Origin: Bacteroides intestinalis
Lineage (GTDB): Bacteria > Bacteroidota > Bacteroidia > Bacteroidales > Bacteroidaceae
Direction of reading: 5' to 3'
NCBI RefSeq assembly: GCF_003464595.1
Contig: NZ_QRZF01000018.1
Location: 65,100 to 129,099 of the forward strand
DNA: 64,000 nt
Of this stretch, positions 62,746-64,000 are shown piece after piece. The notes beneath the pieces were generated by a model that was not told the DNA's origin, searched no databases, and saw nothing but the letters and a program-made list of their open reading frames with translations. A program made the position numbers and the translations under genes. Each line of letters starts with the position of its first letter. Within the stretch, counting starts at the first letter, position 1.

Positions 62746-63537
62746 ATGAATAAAGAGCCCAACGTGCATCTTCCCTCTGCGAAATTTCCTGTTCCCCTCC
62801 TCGTATTAATGGAAACAGACTCCACCAATCGGCACTTAACGCAACTTTGCGATGAACAAGGAACCGATATTCCGGAATTTATGACGGTGATTACCGAACG
62901 CCAGACTGCCGGTAAAGGACAACGTGGCAACAGTTGGGAATCGGAAGATTGTAAAAACATTACATTCAGCTTCGTACTTTACCCTACATTCATTGAAGCG
63001 CGTCAACAATTCATCCTTTCCCAACTCATCTCACTCTCCATCAAAGAAGAATTGGATGAATGGGCTGAAGGTTTTTCCATTAAATGGCCGAATGACATTT
63101 ATTGGAACGAGAAGAAGATTTGCGGCATACTGATAGAGAATGACCTTTCAGGACATCATATCGGACGCAGCATTTCCGGTATCGGAGTGAATATCAATCA
63201 GGAAGTTTTCCGAAGTAATGCCCCTAATCCGGTATCTCTAAAACAGATTACAGGAGAAGATCATGACCGATATCTGATACTTGCCAATATTATGAAGCGA
63301 ATAAAAGAGTACTATACCCTTTTGCAAACAGACTGTTCAGGTAAAACAGCAGACTTAATCAACACCCGTTACGCTCATTCCCTATTCCGTCGGAATGGCT
63401 TTCATCGCTATGCAGATGCGGACGGCGAATTCATTGCCCACTTGCTACGCGTAGAACCGGATGGGCGATTTATTCTTGAAGACCAGGCAGGAAAGGAACG
63501 TGGATATTTGTTTAAGGAAGTACAATATATTCTTTAA
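62746..63537 (+). CDS. birA: Biotin--[acetyl-CoA-carboxylase] ligase
   Basis: 263 aa. Lacks the N-terminal DNA-binding helix-turn-helix, so it is a monofunctional ligase and not the BirA repressor. It makes biotinyl-AMP and transfers biotin to the carboxyl carrier protein. The biotin/ATP loop is TAGKGQRGNSWESE; KWPNDIYWNEKKICGILIEND is the second hallmark block; a small C-terminal SH3-like domain follows. I place the start at the ATG at 62746, one base after the MmcQ stop (TGACATG), rather than at the earlier in-frame ATGs at 62719 and 62728 inside MmcQ. Confidence 0.92.
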   Translation: MNKEPNVHLPSAKFPVPLLVLMETDSTNRHLTQLCDEQGTDIPEFMTVITERQTAGKGQRGNSWESEDCKNITFSFVLYPTFIEARQQFILSQLISLSIKEELDEWAEGFSIKWPNDIYWNEKKICGILIENDLSGHHIGRSISGIGVNINQEVFRSNAPNPVSLKQITGEDHDRYLILANIMKRIKEYYTLLQTDCSGKTADLINTRYAHSLFRRNGFHRYADADGEFIAHLLRVEPDGRFILEDQAGKERGYLFKEVQYIL

Positions 63538-63570
63538 AGTTCAAGGCACAACTAAAAGTTAGTATCAATT

Positions 63571-63637
63571 TACCCTCACTACCCTCACTTTTAAAATAGA
63601 TTAATGATAATTAGACTATTAAGTGTGAGTGAGAGTA
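63571..63637. repeat. TACCCTCAC direct repeats with an inverted partner
   Basis: TACCCTCAC occurs twice head to tail at 63571 and 63580. AGTGAGAGTA at 63628-63637 mirrors it with one change. The centre is AT-rich. Confidence 0.6.
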
Positions 63638-63685
63638 AAAATCGGGCGTGAGAGTAAGTGACCTACTCTCACGCCCGATTTTTAC
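63635..63685 (+). terminator. 22-bp perfect hairpin, terminator of birA
   Basis: Arms 63635-63656 and 63664-63685 are perfect inverted copies around a 7-nt loop; each arm contains AAAAATCGGGCGTGAGAGTA or its complement. The T-run TTTTTAC closes the stem, so the hairpin could terminate birA transcription on the plus strand. Confidence 0.8.
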
Positions 63686-63729
63686 ATTTTACGTCATAAC
63701 TACCTTTATTACAACACAATACATTACAT

Positions 63730-63903
63730 TTAGTGCATATATCGGACGAGTCTGTAATCCAATATTTTTAGCCTTCCTTCCCCGCGTAAATGGCGGATAT
63801 GCCCCATTGCAGTCGTTTTCATCATACCGCATATCCTTTGGAAGTCACCTTTTGTCATCATGTGGTTTTGACTGAAATAGCTGGTCAGTGGAGTGTTCAA
63901 CAT
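63730..63903 (-). CDS. Small basic protein, 57 aa, unknown
   Basis: On the minus strand from the ATG at 63903 (an in-frame stop lies just upstream) it reads 57 aa, with MTKGDFQRICGMMKTTAMGH, then RHLRGEGRLKILDYR. It is basic (many Arg/Lys) and helical, so nucleic-acid binding is possible. No promoter box is obvious and no family is recognised. It sits between the birA hairpin and the 22-nt units at the window end. The opposite strand has a competing open frame, so confidence is low. Confidence 0.35.
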   Translation of the reverse strand: MLNTPLTSYFSQNHMMTKGDFQRICGMMKTTAMGHIRHLRGEGRLKILDYRLVRYMH

Positions 63904-63916
63904 AAGAGATTATTTT

Positions 63917-63960
63917 GTTTACTCTTAAGAAACATTCCGTTCACCCTTAGGAATGTGACT
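63917..63960. repeat. Two tandem 22-nt units at window end
   Basis: Units start at 63917 and 63939; both begin GTTYACYCTTARGAA and then diverge. An ACATTCC/GGAATGT dyad spans the junction. The array may continue past the window. It lies directly upstream of the 57-aa frame. Confidence 0.55.
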
Positions 63961-64000
63961 TAATACAGAAATGGTTTACACCTATTTAACTAAAAACGGT

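Overview
The window reads as chromosomal DNA of a Bacteroides (Bacteroidales) species. The evidence is: many TAnnTTTG minus-7 promoter boxes at sensible distances from genes; a SusC/TonB-like outer-membrane receptor; a one-protein hybrid two-component regulator (HTCS) beside glycoside hydrolases; the Bacteroidetes-specific DUF3822-rsmD pair; PorX and SprE/PorW homologs; and SPII lipoproteins with acidic residues after the lipobox Cys. I cannot name the species. I see no insertion sequence, integrase, rRNA operon or CRISPR array, so this is mostly core genome with small accessory patches.

Layout. 1-9.5 kb: an unknown lipoprotein, a RecD/Dda-like helicase, an operon ending in rsmD, a cardiolipin synthase, a TonB-type barrel protein and a small membrane protein. 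9.6-13 kb: aroB, a tandem dyad-repeat array, a structured RNA that is probably 6S RNA, a small protein, tRNA-Pro(GGG), and a compact hicA-hicB toxin-antitoxin module bracketed by an inverted repeat. 13-21.7 kb: a tricorn-type S41 peptidase, an AspT/YidE-type transporter, a second tandem-repeat array, a LruC-domain lipoprotein, an FMN-binding/nitroreductase fusion and a DUF2721 protein. 21.8-31.7 kb: a small polysaccharide-use locus (HTCS regulator, GH2, GH115) without susC/susD. 31.9-39.4 kb: a cupin, a macro-like protein, a Bcr/CflA exporter, and an EmrB-EmrA-TolC tripartite exporter divergent from its likely AraC-type regulator.

39.4-47.7 kb: a repeat-rich intergenic region (22-nt tandem dyads and a 38-bp inverted repeat), then a co-directional run aroA, a Cys-motif membrane protein, a metal ABC permease, sprE/porW-like, porX, tsaE and an Imm17-like protein. 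47.7-58.3 kb, minus strand: an AcrAB-OprM-type RND efflux operon, a small acidic protein, trxA and dnaE. 58.5-64 kb: psd, pssA, a DUF4834 protein, a 59-aa reading frame, a candidate small RNA, tadA, a DNA-binding-like small protein, yraN, a gene apparently shrunk around a 12-nt microsatellite, an MmcQ/YjbR protein, birA, and a palindrome-rich end.

The least explained signal is a set of short tandem arrays in intergenic DNA. Several unrelated spacers carry two to four head-to-tail units of exactly 22 nt (two spacers use 20 nt), and in the clearest arrays each unit holds its own dyad. The sequence differs between loci but the period is kept; two loci 21 kb apart share the same core in opposite orientation. 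Other items worth a look are the inverted repeat around hicAB, the candidate sRNA at about 60.5-60.66 kb, and the retained PorX/SprE pair.
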